Shown: positions 1 to 7,489 of the stretch, piece by piece
Position numbering within the stretch: the first letter of the stretch is position 1
How the letters are laid out: each line of letters opens with the position of its first letter
From: Lacticaseibacillus pabuli
GTDB lineage: Bacteria; Bacillota; Bacilli; Lactobacillales; Lactobacillaceae
DNA: 64,000 bases
Reading direction: 5' to 3'
NCBI RefSeq assembly: GCF_028736235.1
Contig: NZ_CP117884.1
Coordinates: forward strand, 992,001 to 1,056,000
Notes under the pieces: generated by a model
Databases searched by the model: none
Told to the model about the DNA's origin: nothing
The model's input: the letters and a program-made list of their open reading frames with translations, nothing else
Made by a program: the position numbers and the translations under genes

Positions 1-677
1 TTCCAGAAGAAATGAACCCATTCTTGGGCTACCGTGCGATCCGCATTAGCTTGGATCGTCAGGAAATCTTCCGCACACAGCTCCGTGCATTGCTTCGGGC
101 ATCTGCCTTCGGTAACCTGCGCATTATGTTCCCAATGGTTGCGACCGTTCAGGAATTCCAGGCTGCTAAGAAGATCTTCCTTGAAGAGAAGGACAAGCTT
201 GTTAAGGCTGGCACCAAGGTTTCTGACGATATCCAGTTGGGTATCATGATTGAAATCCCTGCTGCCGCTGTACTGGCAGACCAGTTTGCTAAGTACGTTG
301 ACTTCTTCTCAATCGGTACCAACGACCTGATTCAGTACACAATGGCTGCTGACCGTGGTAATGAACATGTTTCTTACCTCTACCAGCCATACAACCCATC
401 CATCCTTCGCCTCGTTAAGCACACAATTGACGCAGCGCACAAGGAAGGCAAGTGGGTCGGCATGTGTGGTGAAGCGGCTGGTGACCCAATCATGGTGCCA
501 CTGCTGCTCGGCATGGGCCTTGACGAATACTCCATGAGTGCTACCTCCATTCTTAAGGTACGTAGCCAAATGAAGAAGTTGTCAACCGCCGACATGGCTA
601 AGGTTGCTGAAAAAGCACTGAATGACAGTATTTCAAACGATGACAACAAGAAGCTCGTTGAAGAAGCTACGAAGTAA
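1..677 (+). CDS. ptsI: PTS enzyme I, C-terminal part (partial at window start)
   Basis: This is the last ~224 residues of phosphoenolpyruvate-protein phosphotransferase, the cytoplasmic enzyme that takes phosphate from PEP and passes it to HPr at the head of the sugar PTS. The reading frame is open to the left edge, so the start lies outside the window; the family is about 570 residues long. The PEP-binding TIM-barrel is visible: IEIPAA, then FFSIGTNDL, then the active-site cysteine in GMCGEAAGD, followed by the usual C-terminal helix. ptsH would be expected just upstream. A terminator follows within 20 bases, so this is the last gene of its operon. Assignment is secure. Confidence 0.97.
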   Translation, partial: PEEMNPFLGYRAIRISLDRQEIFRTQLRALLRASAFGNLRIMFPMVATVQEFQAAKKIFLEEKDKLVKAGTKVSDDIQLGIMIEIPAAAVLADQFAKYVDFFSIGTNDLIQYTMAADRGNEHVSYLYQPYNPSILRLVKHTIDAAHKEGKWVGMCGEAAGDPIMVPLLLGMGLDEYSMSATSILKVRSQMKKLSTADMAKVAEKALNDSISNDDNKKLVEEATK

Positions 678-689
678 TTGAAGTCGTTG

Positions 690-724
690 ATGGCGTCCTC
701 CCTTATTGGGGGGCGTCTTTTTTT
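690..724 (+). terminator. Rho-independent terminator of ptsI
   Basis: A C-rich arm (about 697-702) pairs with a G-run (708-713) around a TTATT loop, followed by seven Ts. The structured repeat begins at the very end of this T-run. Confidence 0.8.
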
Positions 725-985
725 GCAATTTCGCTTAGCAAACGATGAGTCAGTTAATGCCCGACGTTGCGAAGCAGCGTTCGGACATTTACTGACTCAC
801 GGCGCTTAGCGAAATGCAGTCAGGCGATGCGAACGCATCGTCTGACCCAGTGTATGATGGCAATCAAACTAAAATAGCATATCTGCCTTCGCGAAGCGGC
901 GTCCGTTTACTTACAGACTCACATGCACTTAGTCGGTTTGCAGTGATTAATTGCGCTAGCAATTTATCACATCCATGCTCTTAAC
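725..985. repeat. Structured palindromic repeat, copy 1
   Basis: This fills most of the non-coding stretch between ptsI and copY. A 93-nt hairpin at 725-817 has outer arms TTTCGCTTAGC / GCTTAGCGAAA, middle arms GAGTCAGT / ACTGACTC and an apical GC-rich stem closed by a GAA loop. A second hairpin lies at 943-970 (GTGATTAATTGC, loop GCTA, GCAATTTATCAC). Between them (818-942) is extra material holding another palindrome (822-847) and what looks like a degenerate right arm ending in TTTGCAG, so this copy may be a composite of several units. A second copy at 31781-31925 has the same architecture with compensatory changes. No ORF is visible inside. The class is not recognised. Confidence 0.8.
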
Positions 986-1066
986 GTTCTTAACGCTCTC
1001 AATCACCAGCGCCCAAACATGACCACCCCCGTGCTCCCCGACACCACCATCCGTCACACCAGAACA

Positions 1067-1095
1067 TTGACTCCCTCCATTTACACATGTAAACT
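1067..1095 (+). promoter_or_regulatory. copY promoter with cop box
   Basis: TTGACT (1067-1072), a 17-bp spacer and TAAACT (1090-1095) form a plausible promoter. The palindrome TACACATGTA at 1082-1091, inside the longer TTTACACATGTAAA, matches the known TACAnnTGTA cop box bound by CopY. It overlaps the spacer and -10, so bound repressor would block the promoter. Autoregulation is inferred. Confidence 0.75.
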
Positions 1096-1124
1096 ATAGC
1101 TAGAAACCAAAAGGGGCGGTAGCA

Positions 1125-1574
1125 ATGGCAAACGGAAAAGAAAGTATTAGCCCAGCTGAATGGACGGTCATGCGTGTCGTGTGGACTTTGGGCGAAGCAG
1201 ACGCCAAAACAGTGGCTGTCAGTGTCGATCCAGCCTTGGCGTGGGCAGAGGCGACGGTCAAAACCCTGCTTAATCGTTTGGTCAAGAAGGGGTACTTGCA
1301 GACGCGCAAGGACGGCCGGCGGTTCATCTACTCGGCAACCGTTGCGGAGCAGTCCACGATGACGAGCGAATTGTCTAAGCTGCTGGACGCCATGTGTGCG
1401 CATAAACTGGGCGGTAGTCTGGTCAACGTTCTGAATGACACCACGCTCAGCAAGTCTGACATTGACGGGCTGGTCAAGATGTTGCAGTGCAAACGTGACG
1501 CGGCCCCTGATCAAGTCGAATGCAACTGCATTAATCAGGAAGCTTGCGCGCATATCAGCGCTTCGACAAATTAG
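1125..1574 (+). CDS. copY: CopY/BlaI-family copper-responsive repressor
   Basis: A 149-residue BlaI/MecI/CopY-type winged-helix repressor. The N-terminal ~75 residues carry the helix-turn-helix (SPAEWTVMRVVW ... TVKTLLNRLVKKGYL, then the wing DGRRFIYSA). CopY represses copper-export genes and is released when Cu(I) displaces Zn(II) at C-terminal cysteines. Here the tail reads CNCINQEACAH: C-x-C-x5-C-x-H instead of the usual C-x-C-x4-C-x-C, so the metal site is altered by one residue of spacing and a Cys-to-His change. The cop box upstream fits this identity. No copA, copB or copZ follows; the next gene is convergent. The start is ATG with AAGGGGCGG upstream. Confidence 0.85.
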   Translation: MANGKESISPAEWTVMRVVWTLGEADAKTVAVSVDPALAWAEATVKTLLNRLVKKGYLQTRKDGRRFIYSATVAEQSTMTSELSKLLDAMCAHKLGGSLVNVLNDTTLSKSDIDGLVKMLQCKRDAAPDQVECNCINQEACAHISASTN

Positions 1575-1594
1575 ACGTCAATAATGGCGCATGC

Positions 1595-1632
1595 AAAAAG
1601 GCGGTAATGAGCGAATCATTACCGCCTTTAGT
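1595..1632. terminator. Bidirectional terminator between copY and the ABM gene
   Basis: A perfect 14-bp stem (1597-1610 / 1616-1629) around loop GCGAA. The A-run at 1595-1599 gives the T-run on the minus strand, so the convergent gene is the better-served partner. Confidence 0.8.
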
Positions 1633-1648
1633 CAAATTAAATGTTGAA

Positions 1649-2158
1649 TTAATCGAGGTACTCGTGTGGGGACAGAACCTTGTAGCCGACCTCGTGATAG
1701 CCGCCGCTGTTGGCAGCACGTGTGGTAAACTGACGAAGTGGGGTAAATGCAGGCGTTTCCTTCATTGCGAAGAAATCAGTGCTCTCTTGCCATGAGGAGA
1801 GGAGTAAGTACTGGATTTGGTCTTCCTTAACCCGGCAGAGATACATCGCGCCCAGGCCGGTGTAAATGTCGGTGGTTTCGAAGAGCTTGTCCATTTGGTG
1901 CACGAAAAGCGGTTCCTCTTCCTTGGTGATGTAGAAGTACATGCACTGCACATATTCACCCATCGTAATGTCGCCTTGTTTGCGCGTCACTGAAAACTTG
2001 ATGGGACTCGAGAACGCGCCACGTCCAGACAAGTCCAGCAGCATGCTGGCTTGCAGTGGTGATGACGGCTTTAGTAAAAATGATGGCTTTGGTGTCTTTT
2101 TAATTAAGCTGGCCATGAATGGCTGGCTACCGAAAACTGTCTGAATATATTCTGTCAT
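1649..2158 (-). CDS. ABM (antibiotic biosynthesis monooxygenase)-domain protein, HmoB-like
   Basis: A 169-residue protein whose C-terminal half resembles a ferredoxin-like ABM domain: a conserved aromatic/hydrophobic strand (QYLLLSSWQES), then a helix with FFAMKETPAF. In length and layout it is like Bacillus HmoB/YhgC, a heme-degrading monooxygenase, but heme ligands cannot be assigned by eye and its substrate is unknown. The start is ATG at 2158, with GGAGG 8 nt upstream; the longer frame to 2221 lacks a ribosome site. It diverges from the metallo-hydrolase gene, their starts being 69 bases apart. Family call moderate, function weak. Confidence 0.65.
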   Translation of the reverse strand: MTEYIQTVFGSQPFMASLIKKTPKPSFLLKPSSPLQASMLLDLSGRGAFSSPIKFSVTRKQGDITMGEYVQCMYFYITKEEEPLFVHQMDKLFETTDIYTGLGAMYLCRVKEDQIQYLLLSSWQESTDFFAMKETPAFTPLRQFTTRAANSGGYHEVGYKVLSPHEYLD

Positions 2159-2227
2159 GTGAACTACCTCCACATGAAGTATACCGCTTTCACAAGCGGC
2201 AATGAAAGCAAAGGAGCTCAAAATATT

Positions 2228-2965
2228 ATGGAATTAAGAATTCTTGGCTATTACGGCGGTTACCCAGACAACGGGGTCGGGACGAGTGGCTACTTGCTGA
2301 CCAGTAACGGTTACAACCTCGTGATGGATTTGGGGAGTAGCACCTTGTTACCCCTTGAGCAAATCATGGATCCATTGCAGCTGGATGGGGTTCTCTTAAC
2401 GCATTATCACCACGACCACACGGCAGACTTTGGTACCCTGCAGTACCTCTGGCAGTTGCGTCCTGGCGATAAGAAGGAACCCGTGCTACCCGTCTATGGT
2501 AATACCAAGGATCCCCTGAACTTTGCGGCTCTAACCTTTGGCGACTATACGAAAGGTATTGGTTACGCTGGTGACAGTGAGATTCAAGCCGGACCATTCA
2601 AATTGACCTTCTTGGAAACCGAGCATCCAGTCCCAGCCTTTGCTGTTCGCGTTGAAGATACGACCAATGGCAAGGTGCTCGTCAACACCAGCGACACCCG
2701 CTACTTCCCTGAACTAGCCGAATTTGCTAAGGGTGCGGACATGTTAATGGCCGACACGAACTTCTTTGCAGACAAACCCAAGCCACGCTGGCACCTAACC
2801 GCGCCGGAAGCCGGACAGATTGCTAAGGATGCTGGTGTGCAGACATTGCTGCTGACACATTTGCCGCAAAATGGGAACCTGGAAACCTTGCGTAAACAGG
2901 CTGAGCAAACCGCGGGTAACATTCCAATTTTACTGGCCAGTGACCAGGATTACCTCCGCATTTGA
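2228..2965 (+). CDS. Metallo-beta-lactamase-fold hydrolase, YhfI-like
   Basis: A 245-residue MBL-fold protein of the RNase Z/YhfI branch. The zinc motif HYHHDHTAD is at about residues 60-68, a further metal ligand candidate is in ETEHPVPAF, an aspartate in MLMADTNFF, and the last histidine in LLTHLPQ. YhfI-type proteins are cytosolic metal-dependent hydrolases without a settled substrate. The start is ATG 2228 behind AAAGGAG; the longer upstream frame overlaps the divergent gene's leader and is not used. No operon partner: mecA follows after a 100-base gap. Confidence 0.8.
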   Translation: MELRILGYYGGYPDNGVGTSGYLLTSNGYNLVMDLGSSTLLPLEQIMDPLQLDGVLLTHYHHDHTADFGTLQYLWQLRPGDKKEPVLPVYGNTKDPLNFAALTFGDYTKGIGYAGDSEIQAGPFKLTFLETEHPVPAFAVRVEDTTNGKVLVNTSDTRYFPELAEFAKGADMLMADTNFFADKPKPRWHLTAPEAGQIAKDAGVQTLLLTHLPQNGNLETLRKQAEQTAGNIPILLASDQDYLRI

Positions 2966-3074
2966 CAACGTGAGTCACTATGTTACAATTGCACAATTAT
3001 CAGGCCTGAACCGATTGTAGCGCGCCACAATTTGCTATAATCGGGGCGGTAGATAGCTGAAGGGAGTGACAGCT

Positions 3075-3818
3075 GTGGAAATGGAACGCATTAACGACGA
3101 CACGATTCGCGTCTTCATGAATTTGGACGAACTCAATGATCGTGGCATCAAGATGTTAGATCTGATTAAGGACCACAAGCGCGTGGAGGATTTCTTCTAC
3201 TCCGTTCTTGATGAAGTAGATACGAAGCATACCTTCGTCAACGAGGGACCCGTCACATTCCAAGTAATGCCAAGTGGGACTGGTCTTGAGATTTTCATTT
3301 CAAAGGGTCAGCCTGACCAGACGCAAAACACCGATGATTCTGACGATGAAACGCAGGACACCGCGGCCACACCGAACGTGACGCCTCAGAGCCACGCGCC
3401 AAAACATCGCGCGGCTGAGGACGATCAGGATGGCCAGATTGCCCATGATTCCCTCGAACAGTTCTTCCCAGAGGGCGTTGAAGAGGGTCGGCCCGATAGC
3501 GGCCAACCTGAGACGTTCTTTGGCAACCAGCTGAAGCGCAGTGTGACGCTTGAACTCAAGAGCTTCGACGACATGGTTGCCTTGGCTCAGGAATTGTACC
3601 TGAACGGCGGCACCAGTGACCTCTATAAGTATCAAGGCAAGTACTACGTTGTCTTGACCTTCGAGCGTGACTTGGTTGATGACTTTGATGCTGAACGCCA
3701 GGCGAACCTCGCGCATGAATACGGTGACACCACCAAGGTGGATGCCGATGTGCTAAGCGAGTATGGTGAGCAGTTGATGGATGGTAGTGCACTTGAGATT
3801 ACCCGGTACTACTTTTAA
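3075..3818 (+). CDS. mecA: Adaptor protein MecA
   Basis: A 247-residue ClpC adaptor. It brings substrates to ClpCP protease and is needed for ClpC hexamer assembly. The N-terminal domain (1-~80, ERINDDTIRVFMN, DLNDRGI-like segment) binds targets; a long acidic linker (about 80-150) follows; the C-terminal domain (about 155-247, ending ALEITRYYF) is the ClpC-binding part. Start chosen as GTG 3075 with GGGAG 8 nt upstream; the GTG at 3066 overlaps that site. Monocistronic, with a strong terminator. In lactobacilli its likely role is stress proteolysis. Confidence 0.92.
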   Translation: MEMERINDDTIRVFMNLDELNDRGIKMLDLIKDHKRVEDFFYSVLDEVDTKHTFVNEGPVTFQVMPSGTGLEIFISKGQPDQTQNTDDSDDETQDTAATPNVTPQSHAPKHRAAEDDQDGQIAHDSLEQFFPEGVEEGRPDSGQPETFFGNQLKRSVTLELKSFDDMVALAQELYLNGGTSDLYKYQGKYYVVLTFERDLVDDFDAERQANLAHEYGDTTKVDADVLSEYGEQLMDGSALEITRYYF

Positions 3819-3835
3819 AACATGACAGTTTAAAT

Positions 3836-3868
3836 AGGGCGTCAGCGATTTTTCGCTGACGCCCTTTT
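3836..3868 (+). terminator. mecA terminator
   Basis: A perfect 13-bp stem (AGGGCGTCAGCGA and its complement) around TTTT, followed by Ts. It lies between convergent mecA and azlD and may serve both. Confidence 0.9.
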
Positions 3869-3877
3869 GTTGCACTT

Positions 3878-4207
3878 CTACATGAGAAAACGAATTAATG
3901 CCATGGTGACAACGCCGACTGCCGCGATAGCGAGTAGCGACCGGGTGAGCACCGCCGTGATGACGCACGGGATTGCCGCGAGAAAATTGGGCACGTTGAG
4001 TGTCGGCAGGCTGCCTGCGTGCCGAACAAACAAGTTGCTTGCAACAAAGGCGGCCATGATGGCGACGGGGACAAAGGCGAGGAAGTTAGTGAGAAACCGT
4101 GGCATGCCAAAGCGTTTGAGCAAAACGAAGGGGAGTACGCGGCACAGCCAGGAAACAAGGCCGGTACCAATAATGACGGCAATCAGATAGGTATTAAGAC
4201 TGAGCAT
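3878..4207 (-). CDS. azlD: Branched-chain amino acid exporter small subunit AzlD
   Basis: A 109-residue membrane protein with four hydrophobic helices (for example LIAVIIGTGLVSWL, FVPVAIMAAFVASNLF, LLAIAAVGVVTMALI). It pairs with AzlC to export branched-chain amino acids or analogues. The ATG at 4207 overlaps the end of azlC by 14 bases, so translation is probably coupled. Upstream in-frame codons run through azlC and lack a ribosome site. Confidence 0.88.
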   Translation of the reverse strand: MLSLNTYLIAVIIGTGLVSWLCRVLPFVLLKRFGMPRFLTNFLAFVPVAIMAAFVASNLFVRHAGSLPTLNVPNFLAAIPCVITAVLTRSLLAIAAVGVVTMALIRFLM

Positions 4208-4904
4208 GAGCACGGACCCCCATTCCAAAGAGACAAGCGATGACGGTGACAACCAGCGTGACAATTCCAGATGGCATAAAGATGAGGCCAATGTATGTCA
4301 GGACGAACACCAGGCCGACGATGGTGAACTGTAGGCCCAATTTTTCGCCGCGGTCGCCGATGATTTGCAGGTACAAGAGTCCGATGAACATCGACACCAG
4401 CGCGTAATCCAGGCCCCACTGCTCAGGATTACTGATTAAACCACCGAGCAAATTACCGGCGAGACAGGCAGCGGCCCAGGCGAGGTATGCGAAGATGTTG
4501 CTCGCATTCAACCACTGAAAACTGAGGCGGTGATCGGTGTAGTTGAGTTTGTTCATGGACAAGGCAAAGGTCTCATCCGTGAGCAGGCTACCTAGAATGA
4601 TGTTGCGGCGCATACTGTCCTTGGTGAAGTAGGGGGCAACCGTCATGCTGGTGAGCAGCATGCGGGCACTCAGCATCAAGACCGAAAAGAGAATCGAGAG
4701 GTAGGGGCTATGAATGGCGAACATGCTGACAATCACGAACTGCGCCGCTCCCGAGTATGTAATCAGTGCCATAAGCAAGGCACCTAAAGCTGAAATATGT
4801 GCGGCACTGCTGACGATACCAAACGCCAGGCCAATGCCGATGTAGCCAAACACGGTTGGCAGGGTATCTGTTAGACCGGTTTTGCTGTCGAGTGAGTTGT
4901 TCAT
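4194..4904 (-). CDS. azlC: Branched-chain amino acid exporter large subunit AzlC
   Basis: A 236-residue polytopic membrane protein, AzlC family (TLPTVFGYIGIGLAFG near the N-terminus, then ALITYSGAAQFV and LLTDETFAL). It forms the transporter with AzlD. The start is ATG 4904 with AGGAG nine bases upstream. A hairpin with a T-run ends directly at this ribosome site, so expression needs read-through or a promoter inside the upstream gene. Confidence 0.9.
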   Translation of the reverse strand: MNNSLDSKTGLTDTLPTVFGYIGIGLAFGIVSSAAHISALGALLMALITYSGAAQFVIVSMFAIHSPYLSILFSVLMLSARMLLTSMTVAPYFTKDSMRRNIILGSLLTDETFALSMNKLNYTDHRLSFQWLNASNIFAYLAWAAACLAGNLLGGLISNPEQWGLDYALVSMFIGLLYLQIIGDRGEKLGLQFTIVGLVFVLTYIGLIFMPSGIVTLVVTVIACLFGMGVRAHAQS

Positions 4905-4918
4905 ACGCAATTTCTCCT

Positions 4919-4951
4919 AAAAAAACGGCACCCCTTCAAAAAGGGTGCCGC
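4919..4951 (-). terminator. Terminator or attenuator in front of azlC
   Basis: On the minus strand an 8-bp GC stem CGGCACCC / GGGTGCCG is followed by seven Ts that run straight into AGGAG of azlC. It ends the upstream HicB-like gene, but also sits where an azlC leader attenuator would. Confidence 0.8.
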
Positions 4952-4960
4952 CACATGTTT

Positions 4961-5344
4961 TTACAAAGCTACAGGCTTGTGGTATTCGACCAAATGAGAC
5001 AACTTGTCTGCTTGCCGGCGAATCTCCTCGGGGAGGTTTTGGGCGATTGTGAAAGTGGTTTGCATTTGGTGCGGATCAAAGTCACCGGGCACGCTAACAA
5101 TGGTATAAAATGTATTTTCCTTGTTATCTGGTATGGACGACAAGGTGTAGGCAGCGAGCGCCGCTTCATCATGCGGTAGCTGCTTTAAAAAGTCAGAGAG
5201 TACCCGGTACGAGTAATAGACGGCTTCAAGGTATGTGACCCCAGACGCGAAGAGGTTCGGAATAGTCGGAAACTCAATCGTATAACCCGTCTTGGTTTTT
5301 GTGTTTTTGGCAACAAAGAAATAGTGCCGTGTGCTGTCAGCCAT
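4961..5344 (-). CDS. HicB-like protein (no HicA partner)
   Basis: A 127-residue protein whose first ~60 residues resemble the HicB partial RNase H-like fold: a strand near HYFFVAKN, then GYTIEFPTIPNLFASG and a helix TYLEAVYYSYRVLSDFL. HicB proteins are antitoxins to HicA RNases, but no small HicA-like ORF is adjacent, so this looks like a solo HicB-fold protein, a type common in lactobacilli. The start is ATG 5344 behind GAGGAGGG. It may share a transcript with azlCD through the leaky terminator. Confidence 0.6.
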   Translation of the reverse strand: MADSTRHYFFVAKNTKTKTGYTIEFPTIPNLFASGVTYLEAVYYSYRVLSDFLKQLPHDEAALAAYTLSSIPDNKENTFYTIVSVPGDFDPHQMQTTFTIAQNLPEEIRRQADKLSHLVEYHKPVAL

Positions 5345-5462
5345 ATTCGTCCCTCCTCCTAATTCATGTAACATTATAACATGGTTAGAAAGAATCCGAA
5401 ATACCTCATTTAAATTAAAGCCCTTTACTCAATATTTTTATAATCCACTCGCGGCTTAGGCC

Positions 5463-5492
5463 TTGGCAAATGAATAAAAACCGTGCTATACT
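5463..5492 (+). promoter_or_regulatory. Promoter of tRNA-Gly and the argS leader
   Basis: TTGGCA (5463-5468), an 18-bp spacer and TATACT (5487-5492) with a TG extension. It lies 16 bases upstream of the tRNA. No second promoter fits between the tRNA and the argS leader. Confidence 0.75.
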
Positions 5493-5507
5493 AGTTTTCG
5501 TTCTGAT

Positions 5508-5578
5508 GCGGTCGTAGTTTAGTGGTAAAACTTCAGCTTCCCAAGCTGATGTCGCGAGTTCGATTCTCGTCGACCGCT
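5508..5578 (+). tRNA. tRNA-Gly (anticodon CCC)
   Basis: A full cloverleaf: acceptor GCGGTCG / CGACCGC, D-arm GTTT/AAAC, anticodon stem TCAGC/GCTGA with loop TTCCCAA (anticodon CCC, reads GGG), T-arm with TTCGATT. The discriminator is T and the CCA end is not encoded. It runs into the argS leader without a terminator. Confidence 0.93.
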
Positions 5579-5579
5579 G

Positions 5580-5775
5580 CAAACCCAGTGAGGGTGAAGA
5601 TCTGAGTCACAGCATGACAGTGAGCCCCTGCCGGTGGAAACGGGGTATGTGAAGCTCGGGGCGCGCACTTGAGGGTAATTTTCATATTGAGTGGGCGTAA
5701 GCCAACGAGAGTGGTAACGCGGGCGTGGCTCGTCTCTTTCATTTTATATGGAAGTGGCGGGCCCTTTTTATTTCG
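5580..5775 (+). promoter_or_regulatory. T-box leader of argS
   Basis: The region carries a T-box-type antiterminator sequence (GAGTGGTAACGCGG at about 5710-5723) followed by a terminator stem and Ts (up to 5770). The UGGU bulge fits a tRNA with A73. A plausible specifier is CGC (Arg), inferred by lining up the GCAC that follows it with the thrS leader. Uncharged tRNA-Arg should stabilise the antiterminator and turn argS on. The leader starts within a few bases of tRNA-Gly. Confidence 0.75.
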
Positions 5776-5788
5776 AGGAGGAAATTTC

Positions 5789-7471
5789 ATGGATTTTAAA
5801 AACCAGGTTGTCGACGCACTCAGCGCAGTGCTCAAAGATGAACTTAGTGCTGACCAGATTAAGGGCTTAATCGAAGTCCCTAAGACGAGCGAATTGGGCG
5901 ATTTTGCTTTTCCAACGTTCATGCTGGCAAAGACACGGCACATGGCACCAATTAAGATTGCGGCTGAAATCGCGGACCAGCTCGATAGCAGCAACTTCAG
6001 TAAGGTTGTTGCCACTGGGGCATATGTGAACTTCTTCCTTGCCCAGACCACCTTCGCGCAGCAAGTCCTCGCCGATATTGCGCAGCAAGGTGCTGATTAC
6101 GGTAAGCAGAACCTCGGGAGTGGCAACGTGCCAATTGACATGTCTAGTCCTAACATTGCCAAGCCAATGTCCATGGGTCACTTGCGGTCAACTGTGATTG
6201 GGAACTCAATCGCCAAGATCTTGACCAAGGTGGGTTACTCCCCGATTAAGATCAACCACTTAGGCGACTGGGGGACCCAGTTTGGGAAACTCATCGTGGC
6301 TTACAAGAAATGGGGGAGTGAAGAGGCGGTTAAGGCCGACCCAATCACCAACCTCTTGCACTACTACGTGCGTTTCCACAAGGAGGCTGAAACCCAGCCT
6401 GAATTGGATGATGAAGCACGTGCCTGGTTCAAGAAGCTGGAAGACGGCGACCCAGAGGCCCACGAGCTGTGGAGCTGGTTCCGTGGTGCCAGTCTGAAGG
6501 AATTCAAGCGGATCTACGATATCCTCGGCGTTAAGTTTGACAGCTTTAATGGTGAAGCTTTCTACAACGACAAGATGGACAAGGTGATTGATGAGCTCAA
6601 CGACAAGCATTTGCTCAAGGAAAGCCGCGGCGCTGAAGTGGTTGATTTGTCCAAGTACGACTTGAACCCAGCCCTCATTCGTAAGAGTGATGGGGCGTCC
6701 CTCTACATGACCCGTGATTTGGCTGCGGCGATTTACCGTCATGATGAATACAACTTTACCCAGAGCCTGTACGTGGTCGGAATGGAACAAACCGAACACT
6801 TTAAGCAGCTCAAGGCCGTCTTGCTCGAGATGGGCCACGACTGGGCCAACGATATTCACCACATCCCATTTGGCCTGATTACTGCCAACGGGAAGAAGCT
6901 TTCCACGCGTAAGGGTAACGTGATCCTGCTCGAGAAGGTTCTTGGCGAAGCCGTTGAACTGGCGAAGACCCAGATTGCGGAAAAGCACCCTGACTTGCAG
7001 AATGCCGACCAGGTTGCCGAAGACGTTGGTGTGGGCGCCGTTGTCTTCCATGACCTGAAGAGCGAACGGGTTGACAACTTCGACTTTAACCTCGAAGACG
7101 TTGTGCGTTTTGAAGGTGAAACTGGGCCTTATGTTCAGTACACCAACGCGCGTGCCAACAGTATTTTGACCAAGGCGAGCGCTAAGGCTGATGCCAGCGT
7201 TGTGCTCGATGACGATTCTGCGTGGGACGTGTTGAAATTGCTGGCTGATTTCCCGGCCACAGTTGCACGTGCAGCACGCGAATACGAACCATCTGTGATT
7301 GCCAAGTACGCTTTGCGTTTGGCTAAAGGCTTTAACCAATATTACGCGCACACCAAGATTCTGGTTGAAGACGCACAGTTGCCAGCTCGCTTGGCACTCG
7401 TTCAGAGCGTCAGCACCGTGCTGACCGAATCCTTGAATCTGCTTGGTGTCCGCGCACCGAAGGAAATGTAG
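5789..7471 (+). CDS. argS: Arginyl-tRNA synthetase
   Basis: A 560-residue class I synthetase that charges tRNA-Arg. N-terminal Arg-S domain (1-~85), catalytic core with the HIGH-like signature written PMSMGHLRST (first His replaced by Ser, as often seen in lactic acid bacteria), the KMSKS equivalent KKLSTRKG, and a C-terminal DALR anticodon-binding domain. Start is ATG 5789 with GAGGAGG upstream; the longer frame begins inside the T-box. argR follows 18 bases later, so charging and arginine control share a transcript. Confidence 0.96.
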   Translation: MDFKNQVVDALSAVLKDELSADQIKGLIEVPKTSELGDFAFPTFMLAKTRHMAPIKIAAEIADQLDSSNFSKVVATGAYVNFFLAQTTFAQQVLADIAQQGADYGKQNLGSGNVPIDMSSPNIAKPMSMGHLRSTVIGNSIAKILTKVGYSPIKINHLGDWGTQFGKLIVAYKKWGSEEAVKADPITNLLHYYVRFHKEAETQPELDDEARAWFKKLEDGDPEAHELWSWFRGASLKEFKRIYDILGVKFDSFNGEAFYNDKMDKVIDELNDKHLLKESRGAEVVDLSKYDLNPALIRKSDGASLYMTRDLAAAIYRHDEYNFTQSLYVVGMEQTEHFKQLKAVLLEMGHDWANDIHHIPFGLITANGKKLSTRKGNVILLEKVLGEAVELAKTQIAEKHPDLQNADQVAEDVGVGAVVFHDLKSERVDNFDFNLEDVVRFEGETGPYVQYTNARANSILTKASAKADASVVLDDDSAWDVLKLLADFPATVARAAREYEPSVIAKYALRLAKGFNQYYAHTKILVEDAQLPARLALVQSVSTVLTESLNLLGVRAPKEM

Positions 7472-7489
7472 TCTGAGGAGGCCGCACCA

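Noticed and set aside
2159..2227. Longer start for the metallo-hydrolase at 2159
   Set aside because: The upstream codons overlap the leader of the divergent ABM gene and have no ribosome site; ATG 2228 has AAAGGAG and a family-like N-terminus.
4961..5344. HicAB toxin-antitoxin pair
   Set aside because: No ORF of HicA size or character (short, basic) lies on either side, so only a HicB-like fold can be claimed.
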